The notes under the pieces were generated by a model. The model worked only from the letters and a program-made list of their open reading frames with translations. It made no database searches and was not told the DNA's origin. 64,000 nucleotides of DNA from contig NZ_JACSGT010000001.1 of the NCBI RefSeq assembly GCF_021504595.1, positions 2,170,001 to 2,234,000 of the forward strand, given 5' to 3'. Position numbers and translations under genes: made by a program. The DNA comes from Chryseobacterium indicum. Lineage in GTDB: Bacteria; Bacteroidota; Bacteroidia; Flavobacteriales; Weeksellaceae. Numbering within the stretch: position 1 is the first letter of the stretch; each line of letters opens with the position of its first letter. This document shows positions 1 to 11,134 of this stretch, piece after piece.

Positions 1-621
1 TTTATTTAAACTGTATTTAGGCTTTAAAATGTTTGTTCCTGTATTGTTGAATGTATAGCTCATAGAAACAGGATATTCAAAATTATACTCTTGATAAACA
101 ACAGGGATATTATATTGTAAATAATAAGTTAGGTTAAAAATATTATTACTTTCTAATTGGTAGTTATACTCAATTACAGATCCATCAAGTATGTTGGGAA
201 TTGCTATTTTGTAAATTTTTATTCCTTTTACCAAGTTTTCTTTTAGCTGATCTTTCTTATTAACTATAGTTTTTTCAACTTGTCCATTTTGATAATTGTA
301 AACCGTAAGTTGGAATTCAGACAGACTTTCATTCTCAGTTACCGGAATTTCAATATTTAACCATTCTTCTGCATTTTTTTTATTATATATTTTTACTTTG
401 GAAAAGAATTTTTTTGTTACCAAATACCATCCTGAAGGAGCTACATTATAACTCATACTATTGTAAAGAATCTCCGCAGGAGCGTCTTTTTCTATAGCTG
501 ATTGTGTTTTTTTTAAGTCTGCCTCGTCAAATTTAGGATAATTAAGAAATTTATGTTCTTGGGCAAAGCAAATAGCTGTAATAAAAATATAAAACAGATT
601 TAATTTTTTAATTATTTTCAT
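1..621 (-). CDS. DUF3857-type secreted protein, C-terminus beyond window edge
   Basis: Partial gene: the first 207 codons are visible and the reading frame is still open at base 1. It starts at ATG 621-619 with a signal peptide (MKIIKKLNLFYIFITAICFA then QE). The rest is a beta-rich extracytoplasmic sequence of the DUF3857 type, with motifs such as KGIKIYKIAIPNILDGSVIE matching the equivalent part of the neighbour upstream. It follows the stop of that neighbour by 10 bp on the same strand, so the two are very probably co-transcribed paralogues. DUF3857 proteins usually carry a transglutaminase-like domain further on, which lies outside the window. The exact function is unknown. Confidence 0.75.
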   Translation of the reverse strand, partial: MKIIKKLNLFYIFITAICFAQEHKFLNYPKFDEADLKKTQSAIEKDAPAEILYNSMSYNVAPSGWYLVTKKFFSKVKIYNKKNAEEWLNIEIPVTENESLSEFQLTVYNYQNGQVEKTIVNKKDQLKENLVKGIKIYKIAIPNILDGSVIEYNYQLESNNIFNLTYYLQYNIPVVYQEYNFEYPVSMSYTFNNTGTNILKPKYSLNK

Positions 622-631
622 TAAAATGGTA

Positions 632-2527
632 TTAGTTTTTTTTAGAAATTAAGATTTTAGAATTATCTGAGTTTAAAATTTTCTTACGAAAACTTGTATA
701 ATCAGTAAATTTTTCTTTTGAATAAAGACCTTTTTTGATATTAATTGTACGTTTTACAATAAGTTTATTTGCTTCTTTTTCAAAAGATATTTTGTATGAA
801 CCAAATTCTGAAGTAAGGTTTGTATTTTGAGGAAGTTCTTCTATAAAGTAGTCTTGAGGTAATTCATAAATGATTTCTGCATCATCCTGATAAGCTAATC
901 TACTCTCAAATGGTAATTGTCTTTCAAGATCTTCTTGATATACTGCTTCCTTATAGATAGGAACTGCCCTAAAAATGTAACTGCTTCCAACTAATTTTGA
1001 ATAGTTTAATGCTTTAAAGTTTAAATCAAAATTTATAATTGCATCATTTTTATCATTATTAAAGTTTTTTATTTCAGCATTTTCAAGATCTAATGTAGAA
1101 TAAGTCTTTTTCAGGAATTCGGTCTTGTCTTTCTCAGGAATTAATAAATACATTAGATTAAAATCATACTGAGCTCCTGAATACGAGAACTTACCTTTCC
1201 CACTAATAGATTTGTCTGAATTTATTTGAACATAAAGCGTCTGCTTTTCTTTATTTTGTTCAGCCGACAGACTGGGAGTCTGCACAATATCAATTCCGTC
1301 AGGCTTTACCATAAGAACATTTCTGTCTGTAGTACTAAAACTTAGATGATTGAATGCCGTCTGTTGTGAAGTATTTTCCAGCCAGATATTTCCTTTTTCT
1401 GTAGGAATTGTAAGTATCACATGATTTCCCGCCATTTTTGGAAAATCTTTATCAAAACTTATGGATGACGGATTTGAATTTATAATAGAGTAATACGATT
1501 TTATTCCTGCTTCGTCCAAAAGCGTTCTCATGTAATTGGTAAGCCCCTTACAATCTCCATATCCTTTTTTCTGAACTTCATCAGGCATCATGGGTTGCCA
1601 ACCGCCAATTCCTAAAGCAACAAAAATATATCTGGTTTTATTTTGCATATACTGATAGATCTTCTTTACTCTTTCTTCAGTTGTTCCGGATAAGTTTAAA
1701 GAAGCTATTTCTGCCTTAATCTCAGGTGTAGAAACAGAAACAGGAGTTAATAAGTTTTGATAATACCAAGTTCCAAAATCTTTCCAGGATGCAATACTTC
1801 CCTGTTTTCCTTCAAGATTAAATTTATCAAGAGAAAAACTAACTTTTGGAAGAAGTTTTTGCGGACTTGGAACCAATTGTCCATTGTCTATAGCCGGAAC
1901 ATTCTTATAAGTGTACAGTTTATTTTCTCCATTTGATTTAATATCTACAGATGTATAATTAAAAGGAGATTCATAGACCTTAGAGCGAAGATTTATTCCT
2001 GATTTATTAATTATGTTAAATGTACTTTCTTCTAAAGAAATGTTATAATCATAAAATGGTACAAAATCTGGAATAAAAACAGTATTTTCATCGTCCAGTT
2101 CATAGCTAAATTCTACCGTATAAGGAAAACTTGATGCGGTAAAAGGAAGAATTAACATTCTGCTATCTGAATAGAAGGTTCCTTGAGGATTAGCTGCAAT
2201 ATCTGTAAAATCACTTTTAGAGTAACTCTTTAGTTTATTCCCTTTCTCATCATAAACTATTACCTTTACCTCTGAAATATTATCTCCTTTTTGATAAGAA
2301 ATTCTAGGTATAGCATAAGGAATAGCATCTTTATTTAATACCGTAATTACAGAAGATCTTTTGTAAGTAATATCATCTATCTTATTAATTTGGACAATGT
2401 CATTTTCTTTTCTGATAACAACGCTTGCGTTTTTCTTCAGATTCTCAGGAATAGCTGAAACCGGAAAGTTTTGTGAGTAGTAAAAAGAAGCCATCGAAAG
2501 CGCTCCAATACAAAGTATTTTCATCAT
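632..2527 (-). CDS. DUF3857 and transglutaminase-like domain protein, exported
   Basis: 631 residues with an N-terminal signal peptide (MMKILCIGALSMASFYYSQ). Residues about 50-210 look like DUF3857. Residues about 265-400 look like a transglutaminase/protease core: KGYGDCKGLTNYMRTLL carries the Cys, AGNHVILTIP the His, and an Asp or Asn is expected shortly after. The C-terminal part is beta-rich (DUF2569/DUF3858-like). The family is common in Bacteroidota and is thought to act in the periplasm, but its substrate is not established. It is the first gene of a probable two-gene unit with the paralogue 10 bp downstream. The family is confident, the role is not. Confidence 0.85.
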   Translation of the reverse strand: MMKILCIGALSMASFYYSQNFPVSAIPENLKKNASVVIRKENDIVQINKIDDITYKRSSVITVLNKDAIPYAIPRISYQKGDNISEVKVIVYDEKGNKLKSYSKSDFTDIAANPQGTFYSDSRMLILPFTASSFPYTVEFSYELDDENTVFIPDFVPFYDYNISLEESTFNIINKSGINLRSKVYESPFNYTSVDIKSNGENKLYTYKNVPAIDNGQLVPSPQKLLPKVSFSLDKFNLEGKQGSIASWKDFGTWYYQNLLTPVSVSTPEIKAEIASLNLSGTTEERVKKIYQYMQNKTRYIFVALGIGGWQPMMPDEVQKKGYGDCKGLTNYMRTLLDEAGIKSYYSIINSNPSSISFDKDFPKMAGNHVILTIPTEKGNIWLENTSQQTAFNHLSFSTTDRNVLMVKPDGIDIVQTPSLSAEQNKEKQTLYVQINSDKSISGKGKFSYSGAQYDFNLMYLLIPEKDKTEFLKKTYSTLDLENAEIKNFNNDKNDAIINFDLNFKALNYSKLVGSSYIFRAVPIYKEAVYQEDLERQLPFESRLAYQDDAEIIYELPQDYFIEELPQNTNLTSEFGSYKISFEKEANKLIVKRTINIKKGLYSKEKFTDYTSFRKKILNSDNSKILISKKN

Positions 2528-2611
2528 GGTTATTAAAATTCAGCAAAAATAATGAAATCTTATAACTGACAAAATTATTTTTTATTGTATTGAAGACTTT
2601 ATAATGGAAAT

Positions 2612-2640
2612 AAAAAAAGACTCCATTGCTGAAGTCTTTT
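2612..2640 (-). terminator. Intrinsic terminator of gyrB
   Basis: 8-bp perfect stem AAAAGACT/AGTCTTTT with a 10-nt loop. On the minus strand it is followed by seven T residues. It lies 24 bp after the gyrB stop codon and before the DUF3857 gene, so the latter probably has its own promoter. Confidence 0.85.
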
Positions 2641-2663
2641 ATAATCGTATTTTTTGAATTCAA

Positions 2664-4667
<2,004 letters not shown>

Positions 4668-4830
4668 TTAAAATATGTCAAAAAAGTATTGATTTTTCCA
4701 CAGAAACACAAGATTCTTTTCTTTTAAAAAACATCAAAGTTAAAGCCTATTTCTCGAACAAATGCTGTTGTAAATCATAATGACGGTCTATAATTTATGC
4801 GTAAATTTATTTACTCAAAATGAATGGTTT

Positions 4831-6174
4831 ATGGATGACTTTCTTGCAGCTCGTGCACAGATGGCAATGTCACTCGGCTTTCACATTATTTTCTCTTGTG
4901 TAGGTATGGTAATGCCTTTCCTTATGGCTTTTGCGCACTGGAAATACTTAAAAACAAAAAAAGAAGTTTATAAAGGTCTCACCAAAGCATGGAGTAAGGG
5001 TGTAGCAATTCTTTTTGCGACCGGAGCCGTTTCCGGAACGATGCTCTCTTTTGAACTGGGACTGCTATGGCCTGAATTTATGAAACACGCAGGACCGATC
5101 TTCGGAATGCCTTTTTCACTGGAAGGAACTGCATTTTTTATTGAAGCCATCGCTATCGGATTTTTTCTGTACGGATGGGACAGATTTAATAAATGGTTTC
5201 ATTGGTTCTGCGGATTTTTGGTAGGCTTAAGCGGTTTGGCTTCGGGAATTTTAGTGGTTGCCGCAAACGCGTGGATGAATTCTCCGGCAGGATTTGATTA
5301 TGTGAACGGACAATATTTAAATATAGATCCTATTAAAGCCATGTTTAATGAAGCGTGGTTTCCTCAGGCGTTACACATGACGGTTGCCGCGTTTTGTGCG
5401 ACTGGATTTGCCGTTGCAGGAGTTCATGCTTTTTTAATTCTAAAGAAAAAAAATGTTGAATTTCATACCAAAGCTTTCAGAATTGCGGCAGGATTTGCTT
5501 TGATCGGAGCATTCGGAGCTCCCTTAAGTGGTGATGTTGCTGCAAAATCAGTTGCAAAAAGACAACCTATAAAATTAGCTGCCATGGAAGCCCATTTTGA
5601 AACGGAAAAAGGAGCCTCATTTGTGATTGGCGGAATTCCGGATGAGAAAAAAGAAGAGATAAAATATGCCGTAAGAATTCCGAAAGTTCTTAGTTTTTTA
5701 GTGGCTAATGATTTTAATGCTGAAGTAAAAGGACTGAAAGATTTCCCAAAAGACGAATGGCCTCCGGTCGCGGTTGTGCATTACGCTTTTCAGATCATGA
5801 TCTTCTTCGGAGTTGTAATGATTATCATTGGAAGCGTTTTTCTGTATGCTACGTTCTTCAGAAAAGAATGGCTTTCCAGAAACTGGCTCCTGAAAACATT
5901 TTTATACGCGACCCCTTTCGGATATATTGCTCTGGAAGCGGGATGGACAGTAACTGAAGTCGGAAGACAGCCGTGGATTATTTACGGAATTATGAAAACT
6001 GCAGAGGCGGTAACTCCGATGCCGGGAATTCAGTATTCATTTTACTTTTTTACCGCAATTTTTGTCTCATTATCTTTCGTTATTATTTTCCTTTTGACAC
6101 GACAGATTAAAATGGTTCCTAAATTATACGATCCTACCGATCCACAGTTTAATTCTAAAAATAAAAAATCATGA
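4831..6174 (+). CDS. cydA: Cytochrome bd ubiquinol oxidase subunit I
   Basis: High-affinity terminal quinol oxidase subunit in the inner membrane that carries hemes b558, b595 and d. Visible family features are MDDFLAARAQMAMSLGFHII at the start (the axial His is in LGFHII), GTMLSFELGLLWPEF, AMEAHFETEKGA and EVGRQPWIIYG, with about nine hydrophobic segments. At about 447 residues it has the short Q-loop. An upstream in-frame ATG at 4780 would add 17 hydrophilic residues unlike the family. A weak TTG-N20-TAATTT promoter-like element (4768-4796) sits between the two, which favours 4831. It overlaps cydB by 4 bp (ATGA), so translation is coupled. Confidence 0.95.
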   Translation: MDDFLAARAQMAMSLGFHIIFSCVGMVMPFLMAFAHWKYLKTKKEVYKGLTKAWSKGVAILFATGAVSGTMLSFELGLLWPEFMKHAGPIFGMPFSLEGTAFFIEAIAIGFFLYGWDRFNKWFHWFCGFLVGLSGLASGILVVAANAWMNSPAGFDYVNGQYLNIDPIKAMFNEAWFPQALHMTVAAFCATGFAVAGVHAFLILKKKNVEFHTKAFRIAAGFALIGAFGAPLSGDVAAKSVAKRQPIKLAAMEAHFETEKGASFVIGGIPDEKKEEIKYAVRIPKVLSFLVANDFNAEVKGLKDFPKDEWPPVAVVHYAFQIMIFFGVVMIIIGSVFLYATFFRKEWLSRNWLLKTFLYATPFGYIALEAGWTVTEVGRQPWIIYGIMKTAEAVTPMPGIQYSFYFFTAIFVSLSFVIIFLLTRQIKMVPKLYDPTDPQFNSKNKKS

Positions 6175-7175
6175 TTTATATTGTTATAGGATTTCTCTGG
6201 CTATCCATCTGTCTGTATGTAATTTTAGGCGGAGCTGATTTCGGGGCTGGAATTGTGGAAATGTTCACCAGAAAAAAGAACAGACCCAAAACGCAGACTT
6301 TGATGTACACTTCTATTGCTCCGGTTTGGGAAGCCAATCATATGTGGCTGATTATTGCGATCGTTATTCTTTTTGTCGGCTTTCCTGAAATTTACACCAC
6401 GCTTTCCACCTATCTTCATATTCCTTTGGTTTTAATGCTGGTGGGAATTATTGCGCGCGGAACAGCTCTTACGTTCCGGCATTATGACGCGGTGGAAGAT
6501 AATTGGCAACGTATTTACACACAGATTTTTTACTTTGCGAGTTTACTCACTCCTTTTTTTCTAGGATTAACGGCTGCAGCTACAATCTCTCATTCCATTA
6601 ATCCGGATGCGACTAACTTTTTAGATCTATATATTTTCAGCTGGCTAAACTGGTTTGGTGTTGCAGTAGGTTTATTTACCGTTTCCATCTGTGCTTATCT
6701 TGCTTCCGTTTTTGCTTTGAGAGAAACATCTGACCGTTTTGAACTGGGTATGATGATCAGAAAATCCAAACAGACCATGGTCTTTGTTGTTATCGCAGGG
6801 CTTCTGGTTTTTATCACAGCTTATTTTTCCGATATTCCTTTACTGATGTGGGTTTTCTCAAAGCCTTTGGGAATTATGGCAACGGTTTTTGCCACGATTT
6901 GCCTATTCCTGATTCTGAGAGCAATGAATCGCCGTAAACTTTTACCTGTAAGAGCTTTAGCCGGATTTCAGGTGATTATGATTCTGGTTGCCGCAACTTA
7001 TCAGCATAATCCGAATATTATTTTATTCGGAAACGGGCAACATCTTTCGTTATTAGAACACGTTGCAGCACCAAAGACTATTTCCGCTTTGGGATGGGCT
7101 TTAATGCTGGGATCATTATTTATTCTTCCGTTTTTGTTTTATCTGATGGCTTCGTTCAGTAAACAGAGAAGATAA
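6171..7175 (+). CDS. cydB: Cytochrome bd ubiquinol oxidase subunit II
   Basis: Second membrane subunit of the bd oxidase, 334 residues, with about eight to nine hydrophobic segments. Family motifs are GGADFGAGIVEMF, SIAPVWEANHMWLI and RGTALTFRHYD. It overlaps the end of cydA by four bases and ends 15 bp before a strong palindromic terminator. No cydX-sized ORF is apparent after it. Confidence 0.95.
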   Translation: MIYIVIGFLWLSICLYVILGGADFGAGIVEMFTRKKNRPKTQTLMYTSIAPVWEANHMWLIIAIVILFVGFPEIYTTLSTYLHIPLVLMLVGIIARGTALTFRHYDAVEDNWQRIYTQIFYFASLLTPFFLGLTAAATISHSINPDATNFLDLYIFSWLNWFGVAVGLFTVSICAYLASVFALRETSDRFELGMMIRKSKQTMVFVVIAGLLVFITAYFSDIPLLMWVFSKPLGIMATVFATICLFLILRAMNRRKLLPVRALAGFQVIMILVAATYQHNPNIILFGNGQHLSLLEHVAAPKTISALGWALMLGSLFILPFLFYLMASFSKQRR

Positions 7176-7189
7176 TTTTATATGTATAA

Positions 7190-7224
7190 AAGGTTTCGGC
7201 GCAGCTTTGCTGCGCCGAAACCTT
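7190..7224. terminator. Bidirectional terminator between cydB and the OmpA-domain gene
   Basis: Perfect 16-bp inverted repeat with a 3-nt loop (AAGGTTTCGGCGCAGC, TTT, then its complement). It is unusually GC-rich and stable for this genome. It lies between convergent genes, 5 bp from the stop of the downstream minus-strand gene. T-rich sequence occurs on both sides. Confidence 0.85.
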
Positions 7225-7229
7225 GTAAT

Positions 7230-8054
7230 CTATTTTTTAAGCAAAACAATTTCTACCCTCCTGTTCTTCATAAAATCCTCTTCCTTTCTTTCGGGATAAA
7301 CAATAGGATTGAGATGCCCCATTCCGGTGGCTTTGATGCGAGTTGAACTAATTCCCTGCTTTTCCAGAAATTCTTTGATGGCATTGGCTCTCGTCCATGA
7401 TAAATTAAATGTTTTCATATCTAAATCTTCACCATCGAAATTGTCATAATCACAGCAGATATGTCCCTGCAATTCTACCTCAACTGTAGAATTATTTTTT
7501 AGAATTTCTGCTAACTGCATCAATATACTATTTCCTTTTGGCAGCCATACGTGGCGACCTCCGATAAAATTAACATTCGGTAAAGAAAAAGTTTCTCCGA
7601 TTTTCATTTCCGAAACTTTTTTGCTGAAAAAACTCTCAAAGGCTTTTCCTGAATGTATTTCTCCGGCAATCATCACCCGATCAATAAACACATCTACCCT
7701 TCTGTTTTTACCGCGCAGTTCTTCGGTACTGTTGTCATTAATCGGTTTTTCTTTTCCCAATCCTACTACACTTTCCAGCTTGATATTATTTCCGATTTTT
7801 GACTGTAGATATCGATTAACCGTATTTGCGCGATCTTCAGACAGCTTTTTATTGTATTCCGAAGTTCCGGAAATGTCGCAATTGCCAAAAATTCTGAATT
7901 TCAGATTGCTTTTCAATTGGGCTAAACTGTCCAATTTTACTTGGGATTTCTTGCTTAATTTTGAACTATTATACTCAAAATACACAGATGCAAGCATTTG
8001 TGAATCAATTTTAACAAAAAAGAAAAGAAGTAAAAATAAAAAAAAGACCTTCAT
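7230..8054 (-). CDS. Secreted protein with two tandem OmpA-like domains
   Basis: 274 residues with a signal peptide (MKVFFLFLLLFFFVKIDSQ). Residues about 22-128 form one OmpA/MotB-type peptidoglycan-associated domain (VYFEYNSSKLSKKSQVKLD, SEDRANTVNRYL, GKNRRVDVFI). Residues about 150-274 form a second (VELQGHICCDYDN, NLSWTRANAIKEFLEKQGI, KNRRVEIVLL). OmpA-like domains bind diaminopimelate in peptidoglycan. No beta-barrel or lipoprotein Cys is visible, so it is probably a soluble periplasmic cell-wall binder. It has no obvious operon partner except the convergent cydB. Target and role are inferred. Confidence 0.8.
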   Translation of the reverse strand: MKVFFLFLLLFFFVKIDSQMLASVYFEYNSSKLSKKSQVKLDSLAQLKSNLKFRIFGNCDISGTSEYNKKLSEDRANTVNRYLQSKIGNNIKLESVVGLGKEKPINDNSTEELRGKNRRVDVFIDRVMIAGEIHSGKAFESFFSKKVSEMKIGETFSLPNVNFIGGRHVWLPKGNSILMQLAEILKNNSTVEVELQGHICCDYDNFDGEDLDMKTFNLSWTRANAIKEFLEKQGISSTRIKATGMGHLNPIVYPERKEEDFMKNRRVEIVLLKK

Positions 8055-8119
8055 CGATTTTAAGTTTTATAGAGAACGGAAAATGTGAAATTATAGTCTG
8101 CTATAAAGTAGAAAGATTT

Positions 8120-8860
8120 TCACAGTCTTTTTCTGATACTTTTAAAAATTGCACTCAGTATCGCTATAACAATTTGCATAAAAACAATAGCAATAACCGC
8201 AATGATAAATCCGGGAATCAATAATATCGGTCCTACAACAATCCAGCCTGTAGAAAGTATTGCTGCAAAAATCCCGATGGTCACTATGATCATAATTGTG
8301 ATGATCAAAGGCATCATCCACCAATCTTTAGGCTCATCATAAGAAATATCAGAAAGCACATATCCTGCTTTTTTACCATACAAAACCTCCATAAAGCTTC
8401 TTCTTTCTCCGGAAATTATTAGAGAATCTTTTTTAGCCAGTATTTTTTTATAAACATCAGCTACATCTTTATCATAAAACAATCTTATGAGTTTCTCTTT
8501 TTTCCCGCTGTCATAAATCCTTTTGATCTGTATCTCTTCTAAACTGTTATTTTCATTCTGAAACGGGGTAAATATATCCTCAAACTCAGAATACCCTTCT
8601 TTTTTAGGCTCATAAAACAAGATACTGCAGGAATCGTCTGAGAGCTTAGCATCTTTCATGACGAATATTTTCGAAAAATCCTTTTTGATATAAGCTTTTT
8701 TACCTTCAATATAGATTTCCATCCAGTTGATACCGTTTCTCCTTTTTTCACGATTGAAGTCTACAATCTGTCCTTTATTCAGAAAAATTGAAGTTTTAGC
8801 GTTTTCTTCATGTTCAGAATAAACAGATACCGCCTGATGGATTTTAATTTTATTGGGCAT
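8120..8860 (-). CDS. SH3-like domain membrane protein of unknown function
   Basis: 246 residues. The N-terminal half is soluble and begins MPNKIKIHQAVSVYSEHEEN. The stretch up to about residue 65 (GQIVDFNREKRRNGINWMEI) is shaped like a bacterial SH3-type beta domain. Residues about 180-240 hold two closely spaced, strongly hydrophobic segments ending in basic SIRKRL. There is no signal peptide, so it is probably a tail-anchored inner-membrane protein with its N-terminal part in the cytoplasm. I do not recognise a named family. Confidence 0.65.
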   Translation of the reverse strand: MPNKIKIHQAVSVYSEHEENAKTSIFLNKGQIVDFNREKRRNGINWMEIYIEGKKAYIKKDFSKIFVMKDAKLSDDSCSILFYEPKKEGYSEFEDIFTPFQNENNSLEEIQIKRIYDSGKKEKLIRLFYDKDVADVYKKILAKKDSLIISGERRSFMEVLYGKKAGYVLSDISYDEPKDWWMMPLIITIMIIVTIGIFAAILSTGWIVVGPILLIPGFIIAVIAIVFMQIVIAILSAIFKSIRKRL

Positions 8861-8911
8861 TTAATTAATTTTATGGTTAAAAGTTTTCGAATATACAAAT
8901 TATTATTATAA

Positions 8912-9100
8912 GCTTGTTTAAACTTTTTATATAACCACATAAGTTACATCAGTTTGTAGTTTAAGCTGTGAAAAAATAAAGATCACATAAGAAAAATTGA
9001 AGATTTTTAAAACGAATATACTCTAACAGGCAGCGTAACAGTCATTTAAAATCTGATGTGACTGATGTGATTAAATTTAAAAATAGTTTAAAAAAACTTT
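8912..9100. repeat. Degenerate inverted-repeat element (GTTTAAAC type)
   Basis: Fills most of the 300-bp gap between lysS and the SH3-like gene. The left end GCTTGTTTAAACTTTTTATA, followed by ACCACATAAGTTACATCAG, is mirrored by the right end CTGATGTGATTAAATTTA plus AATAGTTTAAA. The outer ends resemble the clearer elements at 18031-18221 and 26577-26778. There is no coding potential inside. Confidence 0.5.
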
Positions 9101-9111
9101 ATGTAAGAAAT

Positions 9112-9139
9112 AAAAAAAGGTCATCCGAAGACAACCTTT
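9112..9139 (-). terminator. Intrinsic terminator of lysS
   Basis: 10-bp stem with two G-U pairs (AAAGGTTGTC/GATGACCTTT on the minus strand), a TTCG tetraloop and a run of seven T residues. It lies 21 bp after the lysS stop. Confidence 0.85.
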
Positions 9140-9160
9140 ATATTTAGAAATGATAAAATC

Positions 9161-10858
9161 TTACACCAGTTTCATCAAAAGATTTTCGTCAATTTTTTCC
9201 ACTTTCACCAAATTATTTTTAGTTAAAGTTTTGGAAGCCTTATCCCATTTTTTACCGGAAAGTTTAGATTGTTCCTTTACTTCATTTAAAGCAATTTGTT
9301 CTCCAGATTTCAATATTTCAAGGATAATTTTCTCATCTTCGCCCAATTCTATTTGAGGAACTGCTTTTTCAGGTCTCATCTGAGGGAAGAATAAAACTTC
9401 CTGAATAGATGCATTATTCGTCAGGAACATAATCAACCTGTCCATTCCGATTCCTAATCCTGAAGTTGGCGGCATTCCGTATTCCAACGCTCTTAAGAAA
9501 TCCTCATCAATAAACTGTCCTGCCTCGTCATCTCCTTTTTCTGATAATTTTAACTGATCTTCAAAACGCTCTCTCTGGTCAATCGGATCATTAAGCTCAG
9601 AATATGCGTTAGCAATTTCTTTTCCGCAAACCATCAGTTCAAAACGCTCGGTTAAGCCTTCTTTACTTCTGTGCTTTTTCGTAAGCGGTGACATTTCAAT
9701 AGGATAATCTGTAATGAAAGTCGGCTGAATAAAGTTTCCTTCACATTTTTCACCAAAAATTTCATCAATTAATTTTCCTTTACCCATCGTTTCATTCACT
9801 TCGATTCCAATAGACTTCGCAAAATCGAATAATTCCTGCTCCGTTTTTCCGGTAATGTCGAATCCTGTAAATTTAAGAATCGCATCCGTCATGGAAATTC
9901 TCTGGTAAGGCGCTTTAAAATCCACTTCATATTCTCCGAAAGTAGCTTTTGTTGTTCCGTTTACCTGAATGGCACAAAACTCTAATAACTTCTCCGTGAA
10001 ATCCATCATCCAGTTGTAGTCTTTATACGCTACATAAATTTCCATTGCCGTAAATTCCGGATTGTGCGTTCTGTCCATTCCTTCATTCCTGAAGTTTTTG
10101 GAGAATTCATACACCCCGTCAAAACCACCCACGATCAATCTTTTCAGATACAGTTCGTTGGCAATTCTTAAATATAAAGGAATATCTAAAGCATTATGAT
10201 GCGTAATAAAAGGTCTCGCCGCAGCTCCTCCCGGAATCGACTGTAAAATAGGAGTTTCTACTTCGAAATATCCTGCATCGTTGAAGAATGTTCTCATTGC
10301 ATTGAACAGTTTTGTTCTTTTTACGAAAACTTCTTTCACCTGAGGATTTACCGTTAAATCTACATAACGCTGTCTGTATCTTAGTTCCGGATCATTGAAA
10401 GCATCGTGAACAACACCGTTTTCATCCGTTTTTGCCTGCGGAAGAGGTCTTAAAGATTTCGTTAACAGCGTAAAATTTTTAACCAAAACCGTCTTCTCTC
10501 CTACCTGTGTTGTAAACAGCTCTCCTTCTACTCCAATAATATCTCCGATATCCAAAAGGTGCTTGTACACTTCGTTGTATAGCGTTTTATCTTCTCCTGT
10601 ACAGATTTCGTCTCTGTTGAAGTACACCTGAATTCTTCCTGTAGAATCCTGCAACTCAGCAAAAGAAGCTTTCCCCTGAATTCTTCGCGACATCAGTCTT
10701 CCCGCGATCTTTACCTGTTTACTTTCTGCGAAATCCTGTTTTATAGATTCTGTAGTATCTGTAATGATGTATTCATCCGCCGGGAATGCATTAATCCCCA
10801 TTTCAACAAGCTTATTCAGCTTTTCTCTTCTAATGATTTCTTGTTCTGATAATTGCAT
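9161..10858 (-). CDS. lysS: Lysyl-tRNA synthetase, class II
   Basis: 565 residues. Residues about 50-150 are the OB-fold anticodon-binding domain (KIAGRLMSRRIQGKASFAEL). The class II catalytic core follows, with motif 2 (FRNEGMDRTHNPEF) and motif 3 (GLGIGMDRLIMFLTN). Typical LysRS ends near FFPQMRPEK. Here about 66 further residues follow (EDEKIILEILKSGEQIALNE and onward) that look like a small winged-helix module. The gene stands alone with its own terminator. Confidence 0.96.
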   Translation of the reverse strand: MQLSEQEIIRREKLNKLVEMGINAFPADEYIITDTTESIKQDFAESKQVKIAGRLMSRRIQGKASFAELQDSTGRIQVYFNRDEICTGEDKTLYNEVYKHLLDIGDIIGVEGELFTTQVGEKTVLVKNFTLLTKSLRPLPQAKTDENGVVHDAFNDPELRYRQRYVDLTVNPQVKEVFVKRTKLFNAMRTFFNDAGYFEVETPILQSIPGGAAARPFITHHNALDIPLYLRIANELYLKRLIVGGFDGVYEFSKNFRNEGMDRTHNPEFTAMEIYVAYKDYNWMMDFTEKLLEFCAIQVNGTTKATFGEYEVDFKAPYQRISMTDAILKFTGFDITGKTEQELFDFAKSIGIEVNETMGKGKLIDEIFGEKCEGNFIQPTFITDYPIEMSPLTKKHRSKEGLTERFELMVCGKEIANAYSELNDPIDQRERFEDQLKLSEKGDDEAGQFIDEDFLRALEYGMPPTSGLGIGMDRLIMFLTNNASIQEVLFFPQMRPEKAVPQIELGEDEKIILEILKSGEQIALNEVKEQSKLSGKKWDKASKTLTKNNLVKVEKIDENLLMKLV

Positions 10859-11134
10859 TTCTTATTTTTCTAAAAGCGTACAAATTTAGTGATTATTTAT
10901 AAAATTCTGCTTTAAAGTTGAAGCAAATATTTTACGCTCCAATACATTACTGCATACAGTATATATTAATTAAACTGCTAAATGATCAGATAGCTTCAAA
11001 CCGAAACTAAGGTTATCTGTCAAAAACAACAGCTCTGATATTTTTGCATGAACATAATGCTAAAGCGCAGATAACGTACAGGAAATGTGTATAGAAAAAC
11101 AATTAATTAAAAAGCTTTACAGATATACGGGAAA

